From the NCBI GenBank assembly GCA_030620115.1, contig JAUXFG010000099.1, forward strand, positions 1 to 14,066: 14,066 nucleotides of DNA, written 5' to 3'. Source of the stretch: Candidatus Fermentibacterota bacterium. Its GTDB lineage: Bacteria; JAFGKV01. Position 1 is the first letter of the stretch, and every line of letters starts with the position of its first letter. Shown here piece by piece: positions 7,859 to 14,066 of the stretch. Made by a program: the position numbers and the translations under genes. The notes under the pieces were generated by a model that ran no database searches, was not told the DNA's origin, and saw only the letters and a list, made by a program, of their open reading frames with translations.

Positions 7859-8096
7859 CTACTCCTCGGCGAAGGTGATGCTCAATTTATCTGCAAGACG
7901 CTTTCCTCGCTTGACTGAAATGCTCACGGCCAGCTATGTGACTCGAAGCATTGTGGCAAGCTCAGTGGAGCTGTAACCCTGCTTTTTTTCTACCCAGTAA
8001 CAGAAAATTCTCCGTGCATTCACCCGTACCCGATCGTTTCCATCCTTGAAGATCATAGCGCGCTCCGGGCGCATCGATCCGTGCTTGTCTTGGCAT
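7859..8096 (-). pseudogene. Internally deleted RAYT transposase remnant
   Basis: The minus strand starts at 8096 with M-P-R-Q-A-R-I-D-A-P-G-A, a canonical RAYT N-terminus. It then jumps, in the +1 frame, to a typical RAYT C-terminus: I-F-K-D-G-N-D-R-V-R-V-N-A-R-R-I-F-C-Y-W, then S-S-T-E-L-A-T-M-L, then A-V-S-I-S-V-K-R-G-K. A TAG stands where family members usually have Gln before P-A-V-S. The tail stops at 7859-7861. Most of the catalytic Y1 domain is missing, so the copy cannot transpose by itself. It is the main recognisable content of the gap upstream of the 946-residue gene (7754-8207); I saw no convincing promoter there. Confidence 0.75.
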
Positions 8097-8155
8097 GTGA
8101 ACAAGATAGTGAGAACGGAACCGATCTGAAACTCATATACTGACGTCCCCCAAAT
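8060..8155 (-). repeat. Dispersed repeat, copy 2: RAYT 5' flank plus first codons
   Basis: This is the partner of 4789-4889. It begins at 8155 with CATTTGGGGGACGTCAG on the minus strand and ends in the transposase codons P-G-A. It lies in the same orientation as copy 1, about 3.27 kb away. Confidence 0.75.
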
Positions 8156-8207
8156 GCCGTCATGGAACTTGATAACAATACGGAATACTGACCCTTGCCC
8201 GTTTTGG

Positions 8208-8265
8208 CGTTGTCCGCTAAATCTCTAGTAAATCCATAGATTTACTAGAGATTTAGCGGACAACG
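8208..8265. repeat. Perfect 58-bp palindrome (27-bp arms, 4-nt loop)
   Basis: Arms 8208-8234 and 8239-8265 are exact reverse complements around CATA. The left arm starts cgttgtccgctaaatctc. There is no T-run after it, so it is not a standard intrinsic terminator. It marks the left boundary of a block with different gene content. Confidence 0.9.
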
Positions 8266-8304
8266 ATTCTCATGCTCGGGGGATGCGCGATCTCCATCAG
8301 ATAT

Positions 8305-8389
8305 GCCGCATTCCTCACCGGCTTTCGTCGCGAAGCGGTGAAGGTGGGTGCGGCTGTCCCGCGGCGGACGCGGGATGAGAAATGCGGGC
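8305..8389. repeat. Structured, branched inverted-repeat region
   Basis: An outer imperfect stem (8305-8317 with 8376-8389: gccgcattcctca against tgagaaatgcgggc) encloses two inner hairpins. These are 8316-8320/8336-8340 extended by CTT/AAG, and 8357-8363/8369-8375 (tcccgcg/cgcggga). It could be the end of a lost mobile element. The element type was not recognised. Confidence 0.45.
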
Positions 8390-8598
8390 TAAGCCTCTGC
8401 CACTGCCTTGTTGGCGCGCCAGAGATCGAGGCAGATATCCCGTTTCTCGGTGATATGCTCGATGTCTTCTCTCCATGCGTAACGTGTGCTAATGTGTGGC
8501 AGCGTATGGGTCACGTCCATCCGTCCTGATCTATGCATGAACCCAATCCAACACGCATCTGGCTCCAAAGAAGTCCTAATTTCAGCAACGTCCCCCAT
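8389..8598 (-). other. Unrecognised 69-codon ORF, possibly a remnant
   Basis: The frame starts inside the GGGGGACGTT motif at 8598 and ends with TAG at 8389-8391, directly against the branched inverted repeat. The C-terminal half is charged (E-D-I-E-H-I-T-E-K-R-D) and looks protein-like, but I recognise no family. There is no Shine-Dalgarno. It may be the 3' end of a broken element gene or a chance frame. The rest of 8266-8620 holds only the structures listed separately. Confidence 0.2.
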
Positions 8599-8606
8599 TT
8601 TCCCAT
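8579..8606 (-). repeat. Third copy of the GGGGGAC-type element-end motif
   Basis: Minus-strand AAAATGGGGGACGTTGCTG resembles the starts of the two RAYT 5' flanks (CATTTGGGGGAC[GC]T) and has the same orientation. It lies within about 15 bp of the point where amidohydrolase homology begins, so it may mark the breakpoint. Confidence 0.35.
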
Positions 8607-8620
8607 TTTTCCTACATTTG

Positions 8621-9472
8621 ACAACAGCTATAGAACTCGAGATGTACAGCGCGGGTCATGTGCCTTATGCCGTCGGACTGGAGAATATTTTGACTGCCGG
8701 CATGGATGAGATTGCCCACGTCGAAAAGTTGCTGTTTGAGTTCATTGAGTTCGATCGGGATCGACAACTGGGTCCAGAGGAATGGCTGCCCTATCTTATC
8801 GGCTCAGCCAGGCAGCAATTCGAGCTCTTTGCTGGTTTTAACGAGGCGGACTTCAATTGCCAGCATGGGGATATTCTGGCACGAATCATCGAGCAGCTGC
8901 GTTCAGCAGAAGCTCCGGTTTGCACCACGATGGTCGTTGATGATGTCATTCAACTTAAGCTTTTCCAACCACAGGTTTTCTTAGAACGCCAGGAAAACCG
9001 CTACTCCCCTGAGGGATATTTAGATCTCTTCCGCCTGGGCGAAGAGAAACATCAAAGCCAGTTTAGAGGGATCGAGGACCTTGCCGCTTTGAAATATAGT
9101 ATTGATCGCTGGATACTGGTCGGATTGCATCAGGCCGGGATACCACTCCTGCTATCGACTGACTCGGGTACCGGCGGAATGGGGATCGTACCCGGTTTTC
9201 CCATCCATGATGAGCTGCGGATCCTAGTAGAAAATGGATTTTCACCTTATGAGGCCATTAGCACCGGGACAGTCAATGCTGCTAAAGTCATCGAAGCCAT
9301 GGTCGGAGAGGGTGATTTTGGGACCATCGAGGTGGGGCAAAGGGCAGATTTGATCTTGGTGAAAAACAATCCCCTGGAAGACGTGGCAAATATTAAAGAC
9401 CTTCAAGGGGTGATGGCAGCTGGTAGGTGGTATTCAGAAGAAGAACTCGCCCAGATGATTGCTCTTGAGTAG
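8621..9472 (+). pseudogene. Amidohydrolase (imidazolonepropionase/prolidase-like), N-terminus missing
   Basis: The open frame runs from 8486, but recognisable protein begins near 8621 (A-I-E-L-E-M-Y-S-A-G-H-V-P). The preserved part has the later metal-site features of the cyclic amidohydrolase superfamily: G-H-V-P, I-A-H-V-E, L-S-T-D-S-G, a C-terminal helix with A-I-S-T-G-T-V-N-A-A-K, then G-Q-R-A-D-L-I-L-V and N-P-L-E-D-V. The N-terminal part carrying the H-x-H pair, normally well over 100 residues, is absent and replaced by unrelated sequence (8266-8620). The enzyme should therefore be inactive as encoded. Intact relatives hydrolyse amide or ring C-N bonds with one or two metal ions, and many are secreted. 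It is the first of five same-strand genes, 110 bp before the next one. Family is confident; substrate is unknown. Confidence 0.75.
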
Positions 9473-9582
9473 AGATTTGAGGCAATACATTGGATTGAGA
9501 TCCGGATTGGATGCGGGTTTACAAACTCTGATAGGGGAGAGTATCAGCCCTCAAAGCCACCGTCGAGACCAGGGAGTTAATT

Positions 9583-10008
9583 ATGACAAATCTGAAAGAA
9601 GAAATTCAAGAAATCATCGACCGGGAAACTAAGGCCTGGGACACACAGGATGTCGAGATGCTGCTCTCTGTTTTTCATCCGGACATGGTCTGGCCCTGGC
9701 CGCCAACCCGGGATGATCATGATCCGATGAATTGGGTAATGGTACTGGGTAAGTTTAACCACCAACGCTGGAATCATTTTTATCAGCAGTTCTTTAAGGA
9801 ACACAAACTTGTCCATAATAGAAGGGAGACACTGAAGATAGAGATCTCTGAAGAAGGGGATGGTGCCCTGGCCGTGGTAGATATTGATACGCTCTGGGTA
9901 GACATGGGGGGGCAGGAGAATCTCTGGCTGGGGCGAGTCTGCAAAGTATATGCCAAGGTAAGCGAGGATTGGAAAATAACGATGCATACAGGAGTATTAA
10001 GATACTGA
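9583..10008 (+). CDS. SnoaL/NTF2-like domain protein
   Basis: The 141-residue soluble protein matches the SnoaL-like/NTF2-fold pattern: an N-terminal helix (E-I-I-D-R-E-T-K-A-W-D-T-Q-D), then the typical L-L-S-V-F-H-P-D-M-V-W segment, then alternating strands ending in D-W-K-I-T-M-H-T-G-V-L. Such proteins are small cone-shaped enzymes or ligand-binding domains; their activities are diverse and cannot be told from the fold. A Shine-Dalgarno AGGGAG at 9571-9576 supports the ATG at 9583. It lies 28 bp ahead of the S66 peptidase gene, probably in one transcript. No signal peptide or membrane segment is seen. Confidence 0.65.
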   Translation: MTNLKEEIQEIIDRETKAWDTQDVEMLLSVFHPDMVWPWPPTRDDHDPMNWVMVLGKFNHQRWNHFYQQFFKEHKLVHNRRETLKIEISEEGDGALAVVDIDTLWVDMGGQENLWLGRVCKVYAKVSEDWKITMHTGVLRY

Positions 10009-10036
10009 CTTTGTTCAGAAAGTGGGCGATTAAGTT

Positions 10037-11101
10037 ATGAAAACAGATATGTTGAAACCGAGAAAACTGCAACCGGGCGATAAGGTGGCCGCAGTCTCCT
10101 TGTCTTGGGGCGGTCCTGGGGTGTTCCCCCATCGTTACCAAGCGGGAAAAAGGCAGCTGGAGGGTGAATTTGGAGTGAACGTTGTTGAAATGCCACATAC
10201 TTTGAGCGACCCTTCTTGGCTTCAGAACAATCCTCAAGCAAGAGCTGATGATTTAATGCAAGCGTTCGCTGACCCGTCTATCAAAGCCATCATTTCTACT
10301 ATTGGTGGCGATGACTCGATTCGAATCCTGCCTCTCCTGGATTTGAATGTCATCAATTCAAACCCCAAGATCTTTATGGGGTATTCTGACACGACCGCCA
10401 CCCATATGGCATGCTTAAAAGCAGGGTTAGTTTCATTTTACGGACCGGCCATTATGGCAGGGTTTGCTGAGAACGGAGGGTTGTTCCCCTATTTGACCGC
10501 TTCGGTGCACAAAACGCTGTTTTCATCAGCGTCAATCGGAAACATCGCCCCCAATAACGAAGGATGGACTGTTGAGTTTCTTGACTGGGCTGATCCTGGG
10601 TATCAATCGCGCAAGCGCAAGCTTACCCCCTCCACAGGATGGAAATTCCTCCAAGGGAATGGGGTCCATCGCGGACATTTGATAGGCGGTTGCTTTGAGG
10701 GGTTGGATTGGCTGCGTGGTACGGACTTTTGGCCTGAGCCTGAGATGTGGCAGGACGCTATCCTGTTTTTGGAAACTTCCGAGGAAGCACCTCCGCCGAC
10801 TGCGGTTCTGCGGGGGCTTCGCACCTACGCCGCGTTGGGCATTTTGAAAGAACTCTCGGGTGTCATATTTGGCCGGCCCGGCGGGCAAATAGAACCAGGA
10901 CAATTTATTGAATACGACAAGGTCATCTCCCAGGTAATTGCTGAAGAGGAAGGACTGGTCGAATTACCGGTCATCACCCAGATGGATTTCGGGCACACTG
11001 ACCCGATGTTTGTCTTGCCCTATGGTATTCAAGCCGAGATCGATTGTGACACACAGATGTTTACAATTATCGAAAACGCTGTATTAGAAACCATAAGTTA
11101 A
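10037..11101 (+). CDS. S66 family peptidase, LD-carboxypeptidase / MccF-like
   Basis: The 354-residue cytoplasmic-type protein shows the S66 fold order: [13 protein letters not shown] at the start, I-I-S-T-I-G-G-D-D near 86-93, and G-Y-S117-D with the nucleophilic serine. These are followed by L-E246-T-S-E-E and D-F-G-H320-T-D-P for the Glu and His of the Ser-Glu-His triad. All three triad residues are present at positions close to those I recall for MccF (Ser118, Glu243, His311), so it is probably active. S66 members either trim L,D bonds of murein tetrapeptides (LdcA) or cut the amide bond of microcin C-type nucleotide-peptides (MccF, self-immunity). The length and the L-E-T-S-E-E segment lean to MccF-like, but this is not decisive. 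No signal peptide. It lies between the SnoaL-like gene (28 bp) and the methyltransferase gene (22 bp). Confidence 0.8.
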   Translation: MKTDMLKPRKLQPGDKVAAVSLSWGGPGVFPHRYQAGKRQLEGEFGVNVVEMPHTLSDPSWLQNNPQARADDLMQAFADPSIKAIISTIGGDDSIRILPLLDLNVINSNPKIFMGYSDTTATHMACLKAGLVSFYGPAIMAGFAENGGLFPYLTASVHKTLFSSASIGNIAPNNEGWTVEFLDWADPGYQSRKRKLTPSTGWKFLQGNGVHRGHLIGGCFEGLDWLRGTDFWPEPEMWQDAILFLETSEEAPPPTAVLRGLRTYAALGILKELSGVIFGRPGGQIEPGQFIEYDKVISQVIAEEEGLVELPVITQMDFGHTDPMFVLPYGIQAEIDCDTQMFTIIENAVLETIS

Positions 11102-11123
11102 GAAAGAAGACAGGGAAATAGAT

Positions 11124-11933
11124 ATGGACATTCGAGATCATAACCGCACTGCGTGGGATAAAGAGGTTGAACGCGGAAATAAGTGGACAGTTCCGGTTAG
11201 TGAAGTAATGATCGCCGCTGCAAAACGGGGAATATGGGAAATCCTCTTGACGCCCTCAAAGTCTGTTCCGAGGGCATGGTTTCCTGATTTGGAAGGTCTC
11301 GACGTCCTCTGCTTGGCATCGGGCGGAGGGCAGCAAGGACCAATACTGGCTGCGGCTGGAGCAAAGGTAACTGTCCTCGATAACTCACCCAGGCAGTTGG
11401 AGGGGGATCGGCTCATCGCCGAGCGGCATGCACTCGAAATCACCATAGTTGAGGGTGATATGGCTGACCTTTCTATGTTCTTCGATCAGAGCTTTGATCT
11501 CATCGTTCACCCGGTCTCCAATTGTTTTGTCCCCTACGTCCGACCGGTGTGGGCAGAGGCATTCCGCGTGTTGCGTCGTGGGAGAGTAATGTTGGCTGGT
11601 TTTTCGAACCCTGTGAACTATCTTTTCGACTACGATCTTGCCGACCTCACCGGCGTCCTCCAGGTCAAGTATGCACTCCCTTCTTCTGATTTGACCAGCC
11701 TGACGGTGGAGGAAAGGCAGCGATATATCGAAACAGAAACGCCTCTCGAGTTCAGCCACACCCTGGAGGATCAGATTGGCGGGCAGCTTGATGCTGGTTT
11801 GACCCTCGCTGGTTTTTTCGAAGATACTTACCCTGAAAACGAAAACGACCTGCTTACGAAATACATGCCGAATTTCATCGCCACCCGAGCGATAAAGCCG
11901 GATCACAAAACACGAGAGGAGGATCTAATATGA
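11124..11933 (+). CDS. SAM-dependent class I methyltransferase
   Basis: The 269-residue protein carries the Rossmann methyltransferase motifs: [11 protein letters not shown] (motif I, about 61-71), V-T-V-L-D86-N-S (acidic residue that binds the ribose of SAM), E-G-D-M-A-D-L (about 110-116) and F-D-L-I-V-H-P (about 124-130). The N-terminus, [19 protein letters not shown], is typical of a widespread but uncharacterised group. The substrate is unknown. An AGGG sequence 8 nt upstream supports the start. The stop codon overlaps the next gene's ATG (ATGA), implying translational coupling with the ABC ATPase. Confidence 0.8.
   Translation: MDIRDHNRTAWDKEVERGNKWTVPVSEVMIAAAKRGIWEILLTPSKSVPRAWFPDLEGLDVLCLASGGGQQGPILAAAGAKVTVLDNSPRQLEGDRLIAERHALEITIVEGDMADLSMFFDQSFDLIVHPVSNCFVPYVRPVWAEAFRVLRRGRVMLAGFSNPVNYLFDYDLADLTGVLQVKYALPSSDLTSLTVEERQRYIETETPLEFSHTLEDQIGGQLDAGLTLAGFFEDTYPENENDLLTKYMPNFIATRAIKPDHKTREEDLI
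11917..11922 (+). promoter_or_regulatory. Shine-Dalgarno of the ABC ATPase gene inside the methyltransferase gene
   Basis: AGGAGG lies 7 nt before the ATG at 11930, within the last codons of the methyltransferase. It is a strong site and confirms the ATGA overlap start. Confidence 0.7.
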
Positions 11934-12346
11934 CTGAGACAGCTATTTGTATAGATAACATCACCCGCGACTTCGAGATGGTTAGGGCCGTGAATGGTCT
12001 CTCTTTGGAAGTGCCTTTAGGTATTATCTTCGGCTTCCTGGGTCCCAATGGCGCGGGCAAGACCACTACTATCAATCTGCTGCTGGGTTTGCTGGAGCCA
12101 ACCAGTGGGCGAGCTGAGGTGCTGGGATTTGATACCCGTACCCAGGCGAACGAGGTTCGCACCCACTCTGGAGCCCTCCTCGAACACCCTGGCCTCTACG
12201 AGCAATTGAGCGCCGAGGACAATTTGGAGTTCTACGGTCGGATTTGGCATATGCCAATGAACGAACGGCGGGATCGTATCAAAGAACTGCTCACTCACAT
12301 CGGTGTGTACTTTCTGGTGATGTACTTTCTGGGGTCTGATCTTTGA
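11930..12346 (+). pseudogene. Truncated ABC-2 type transporter ATPase
   Basis: The N-terminal half of a CcmA-like ATPase is intact: I-C-I-D-N-I-T-R-D-F, Walker A G-P-N-G-A-G-K44-T-T, then G-A-L-L-E-H-P-G-L-Y-E-Q-L-S-A-E-D-N-L. Homology ends near residue 125 (about 12304). The remaining 13 codons come from repeat sequence, and the stop lies inside the 12330-12393 palindrome. The LSGGQ signature, Walker B and switch His are all missing, so it cannot hydrolyse ATP as encoded; family members are about 240-310 residues. No permease gene follows. It was probably the ATPase of an exporter co-transcribed with the methyltransferase and S66 peptidase before the break. Confidence 0.85.
12306..12332 (+). 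repeat. 12-bp direct duplication at the ABC truncation point
   Basis: TGTACTTTCTGG occurs at 12306-12317 and again at 12321-12332, with a 15-bp period. It directly abuts the palindrome and follows the last ATPase-like codons. Confidence 0.8.
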
Positions 12347-12393
12347 TGTTTAATATTGCGAACTGAATATTAAACATCAAAGATCAGACCCCA
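12330..12393. repeat. Perfect palindrome with 28-bp arms and 8-nt loop
   Basis: Arms 12330-12357 and 12366-12393 are exact reverse complements around GCGAACTG. The left arm starts tggggtctgatctttgatg. No T-run follows, so it is not a normal intrinsic terminator. It ends the truncated ABC gene and mirrors the palindrome at 8208-8265 in arm length but not in sequence. Confidence 0.9.
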
Positions 12394-12417
12394 TACCTGC
12401 ATACCATACCTGCATAC
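12392..12417 (+). repeat. 13-bp perfect tandem duplication right of the palindrome
   Basis: CATACCTGCATAC is present twice head to tail (12392-12404 and 12405-12417), directly adjoining the palindrome's right arm. Confidence 0.8.
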
Positions 12418-12474
12418 GCAAGATCCTCCGAGTACGCACCCCTATCCGGGTATCGCCGCGTGCCCGAGCCGGAA

Positions 12475-12505
12475 TGTCGGGTTACGCTGGGCTAACCCGA
12501 CCTAC
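12475..12505 (-). repeat. REP-like palindromic repeat, copy 1
   Basis: This 31-nt unit is built on a 9-bp stem, gtcgggtta/taacccgac, with an 8-nt loop. Its reverse complement matches 12847-12877 except for two loop bases. Such GGTCGGGTTAGC...GTAACCCGAC units are, from general knowledge, common intergenic REP-type repeats in bacteria. Confidence 0.8.
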
Positions 12506-12546
12506 GTTGCTGCTCCTTCGAAGACGCACTTGACTCGGCGCTCTGG

Positions 12547-12831
12547 ATGTTCTACTATTCCTGCATGTCAAAGCTGAAAGAAATCATAAGAAGCCCGCAT
12601 GTGCAGATCGCCACGGCAATCGGCATAAGCATCATTGTGATGGCGTATATGTCCAAGCGTGTGCTGCCCAATCCGATTCCCTACCTACATCTGGCAATAC
12701 CCCCGTTCCTGATGACTATCTATGAGGGGCTCAGTAGCAAAGAGAAGTATGCCAAGTACTGTAGAGCCCCGTTCTGGATAGCAGCCATCTTTGTGGCTAC
12801 AGCCATTGTGATTTGGGTGAATGCCAACTGA
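12547..12831 (+). CDS. Small hydrophobic protein, probably membrane-embedded, unknown function
   Basis: The 94-codon ORF (or 88 codons from the internal ATG at 12565, M-S-K-L-K-E-I-I) encodes hydrophobic stretches at about residues 19-35, 43-58 and 74-92, consistent with two or three membrane helices. The loops are basic (S-K-R and S-S-K-E-K-Y-A-K-Y). No family was recognised. No convincing Shine-Dalgarno precedes either start. It is the only ORF in the segment bounded by the inverted REP-like repeats (12475-12505, 12847-12877), which may explain its presence here. It could be an intact host gene or a passenger. Confidence 0.5.
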   Translation: MFYYSCMSKLKEIIRSPHVQIATAIGISIIVMAYMSKRVLPNPIPYLHLAIPPFLMTIYEGLSSKEKYAKYCRAPFWIAAIFVATAIVIWVNAN

Positions 12832-12846
12832 CAGATATATAGCGAT

Positions 12847-12877
12847 GTAGGTCGGGTTAGCATAGCGTAACCCGACA
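12847..12877 (+). repeat. REP-like palindromic repeat, copy 2
   Basis: This is the inverted partner of 12475-12505. The stem gtcgggtta (12851-12859) pairs with taacccgac (12868-12876) around the loop gcatagcg. The next 115 bp (12878-12992) show nothing beyond the presumed end region of the insertion sequence. Confidence 0.8.
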
Positions 12878-12992
12878 ACTCCATCTCATTCGTTTCCTAC
12901 GTCCTCCCGATCGTCCCCGCCCCAGAATCCCCAATTAAACAGTTCACAGCTGTAAGTCCTTGTGGCGTAAGGGATTTGTGGTCAAGCGTTTG

Positions 12993-14066
12993 TCACCACA
13001 CGTATTTCTCCAGATTCTCAGGATTTGCGATGCCTACCGCAGCAAAACAGCGCGCCTGCTCCGGTGTGATGTTTGTTACCTTCCAGAAATCCTTACTGCG
13101 AGTGGAACGTTTGGACATATGTACCCGGTATTTCACGAGTTTGGATCGAGCCACTGTTTCCAGGGTTTCTGTTAACGCTTTGCTGCCCAGGCAGTCGATC
13201 TCCAGAACGCGCTTGAGCAACAATGCCAAGATACAAAGGAACACGTGCGCACGCACCCGAATCGCGAGCCGGTGGCGGACAGGATGGATGTCAACAAAGT
13301 GCTTCAGGTCATGGAATAGCGTCTCCACTTCCTGGAGATTCTTGTAGGAGGCCACCACTTTCTCTGGGGGCAGATCCTGCCGGCTAGTGGTCAACACAAA
13401 GACGCCATCATAGAGTTTCGCTTCAGCCAGAGCCTTCCCGTCCATCTCGTATCCGGTTGGCTCCTTCTCCTTTTCCTCCCCAGTCCATTTAAAGAAGCGT
13501 CGATAGCGTCGCTTGTGGTGCTCAAAGAGTTTCTCTAACCGTACGATCAAGTTCTCCCGCTTGCCATTGAACAGATCCTCGACCTGCTTCGACAGTTTCT
13601 CAAGCTTCTCTGTGCGTTGCCGTTCGCTCAGCTTTGCCCGTTTGGGGTTCCGTGCACACACCAAGCGGATCGTTTCTTCATAACGCCCCCGATACTTACT
13701 CAGCAGCCTTCCTATCTTCTGACGCTTCTTCCTGTCACGCACCCCAAGCTGTCCCAACTCCTCTCGCAGATCCGACATGTTCAATTCGCTCCCTTTGTCT
13801 GCCGCCTTGATAATCTTGCACAGATCGCTCCACCATCGACTTCGGCGTTGGTCTTGATCTATCTCCAGGATTCCAGCGATCTTCCAGATCAGGAAGTCCT
13901 TCACCTCGATCCGCCGTTCAGCTATCTGCAGCCCTCGCCACTCCATGGCTTCCGCACCGAACAAATCGTCATCCTCCAGCACCATGGACATCATTTCATC
14001 CTGACGAGCCTTCACCCCCATTATGTAATCATAGCCGTTGGTCTGAAGCTGATCCAGGTTCAGTCG
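12993..14066 (-). CDS. IS1634/IS4-type DDE transposase, C-terminal part (runs off the window)
   Basis: The minus frame is open to the right edge, so the ATG at 14021 is internal; about 357 codons are visible and the N-terminal part is outside. The last third matches the C-terminus of IS1634-like elements: L-Y-D-G-V-F-V-L-T-T-S (D205 counted from the 14021 Met), S-Y226-K-N-L-Q-E-V-E233-T-L-F-H-D-L-K240, then H-P-V-R-H-R-L-A-I-R-V-R-A-H-V-F-L. The Y...E...K spacing fits the IS4-superfamily signature with Leu where Arg is usual; E233 would be the catalytic Glu. A long, highly charged helical insertion (about 80-190) interrupts the RNase H fold, as in related elements. The 3' end is intact, with TGA at 12993-12995. 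The catalytic Asp residues expected upstream were not assigned. The IS inverted repeat should lie in 12878-12992, but I could not define it without the other end. Confidence 0.75.
   Translation of the reverse strand, partial: RLNLDQLQTNGYDYIMGVKARQDEMMSMVLEDDDLFGAEAMEWRGLQIAERRIEVKDFLIWKIAGILEIDQDQRRSRWWSDLCKIIKAADKGSELNMSDLREELGQLGVRDRKKRQKIGRLLSKYRGRYEETIRLVCARNPKRAKLSERQRTEKLEKLSKQVEDLFNGKRENLIVRLEKLFEHHKRRYRRFFKWTGEEKEKEPTGYEMDGKALAEAKLYDGVFVLTTSRQDLPPEKVVASYKNLQEVETLFHDLKHFVDIHPVRHRLAIRVRAHVFLCILALLLKRVLEIDCLGSKALTETLETVARSKLVKYRVHMSKRSTRSKDFWKVTNITPEQARCFAAVGIANPENLEKYVW

Noticed and set aside
9577-9987. 136-codon minus ORF over the SnoaL-like gene
   Set aside because: Shadow of a + strand gene with a Shine-Dalgarno, recognisable fold pattern and operon spacing.
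8208-12393. The two palindromes as intrinsic terminators
   Set aside because: Neither is followed by a T-tract on either strand and the arms are not GC-rich at the base, so terminator function is not supported.
1-14066. CRISPR array, tRNA or rRNA genes
   Set aside because: No regularly spaced repeats and no recognisable tRNA or rRNA sequence on either strand by eye.

Overview
The window looks like a chromosomal or metagenomic segment from a Gram-negative bacterium, probably of the FCB-type or candidate phyla that use type IX-like secretion. The main clue is that the first two genes both end in a 'Por/FlgD-like' C-terminal sorting domain (motif N-[SY]-P-N-P-F-C). No rRNA, tRNA or housekeeping marker is present, so the phylum cannot be fixed. 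The segment has three zones: a left zone of cell-surface and sulfate-type genes, a middle operon of different character, and a right zone of repeats and an insertion sequence.

Left zone (1-7753). The 3' end of a secreted protein gene is followed by a complete secreted arylsulfotransferase (ASST) with a sorting tail (670-2394, + strand). Converging on it are a lipoprotein of the sulfatase/alkaline-phosphatase superfamily (2427-4574, - strand) and an unusually large 946-residue protein (4913-7753, - strand). That protein joins an N-terminal polytopic GT-C glycosyltransferase-like domain to a C-terminal ASST-like propeller. The propeller keeps the His-Asp, His-Thr-Asn and Gln-His-Asp motifs but appears to have lost the catalytic arginine. 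The three genes suggest envelope or exported glycan chemistry, but the substrate cannot be read from sequence.

The 946-residue gene is flanked by two decayed remnants of REP-associated tyrosine transposase (RAYT, Y1/IS200-like) genes in the same orientation. One has a 47-nt insertion made of a 24-bp tandem repeat. The other is internally deleted so that its N-terminal dozen codons abut its C-terminal helix-turn-helix-like tail.

Middle block (about 8208-12393). All recognisable genes here run on the + strand: an amidohydrolase lacking its N-terminal third, a SnoaL/NTF2-like protein, an MccF-like S66 (LD-carboxypeptidase) peptidase, a SAM methyltransferase and an ABC-2 type ATPase cut off after about 125 residues. 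The block is bounded by two perfect palindromes with arms of 27 and 28 bp. Genes are broken near both ends, so it is either a transferred or rearranged fragment or an assembly chimera.

Right zone (12394-14066). A roughly 400-bp cassette holding a small membrane-protein ORF lies between two inverted copies of a 31-nt REP-like palindrome. It is followed by the C-terminal part of an IS1634/IS4-type transposase that runs off the right edge. Overall this is an accessory, repeat-rich region.
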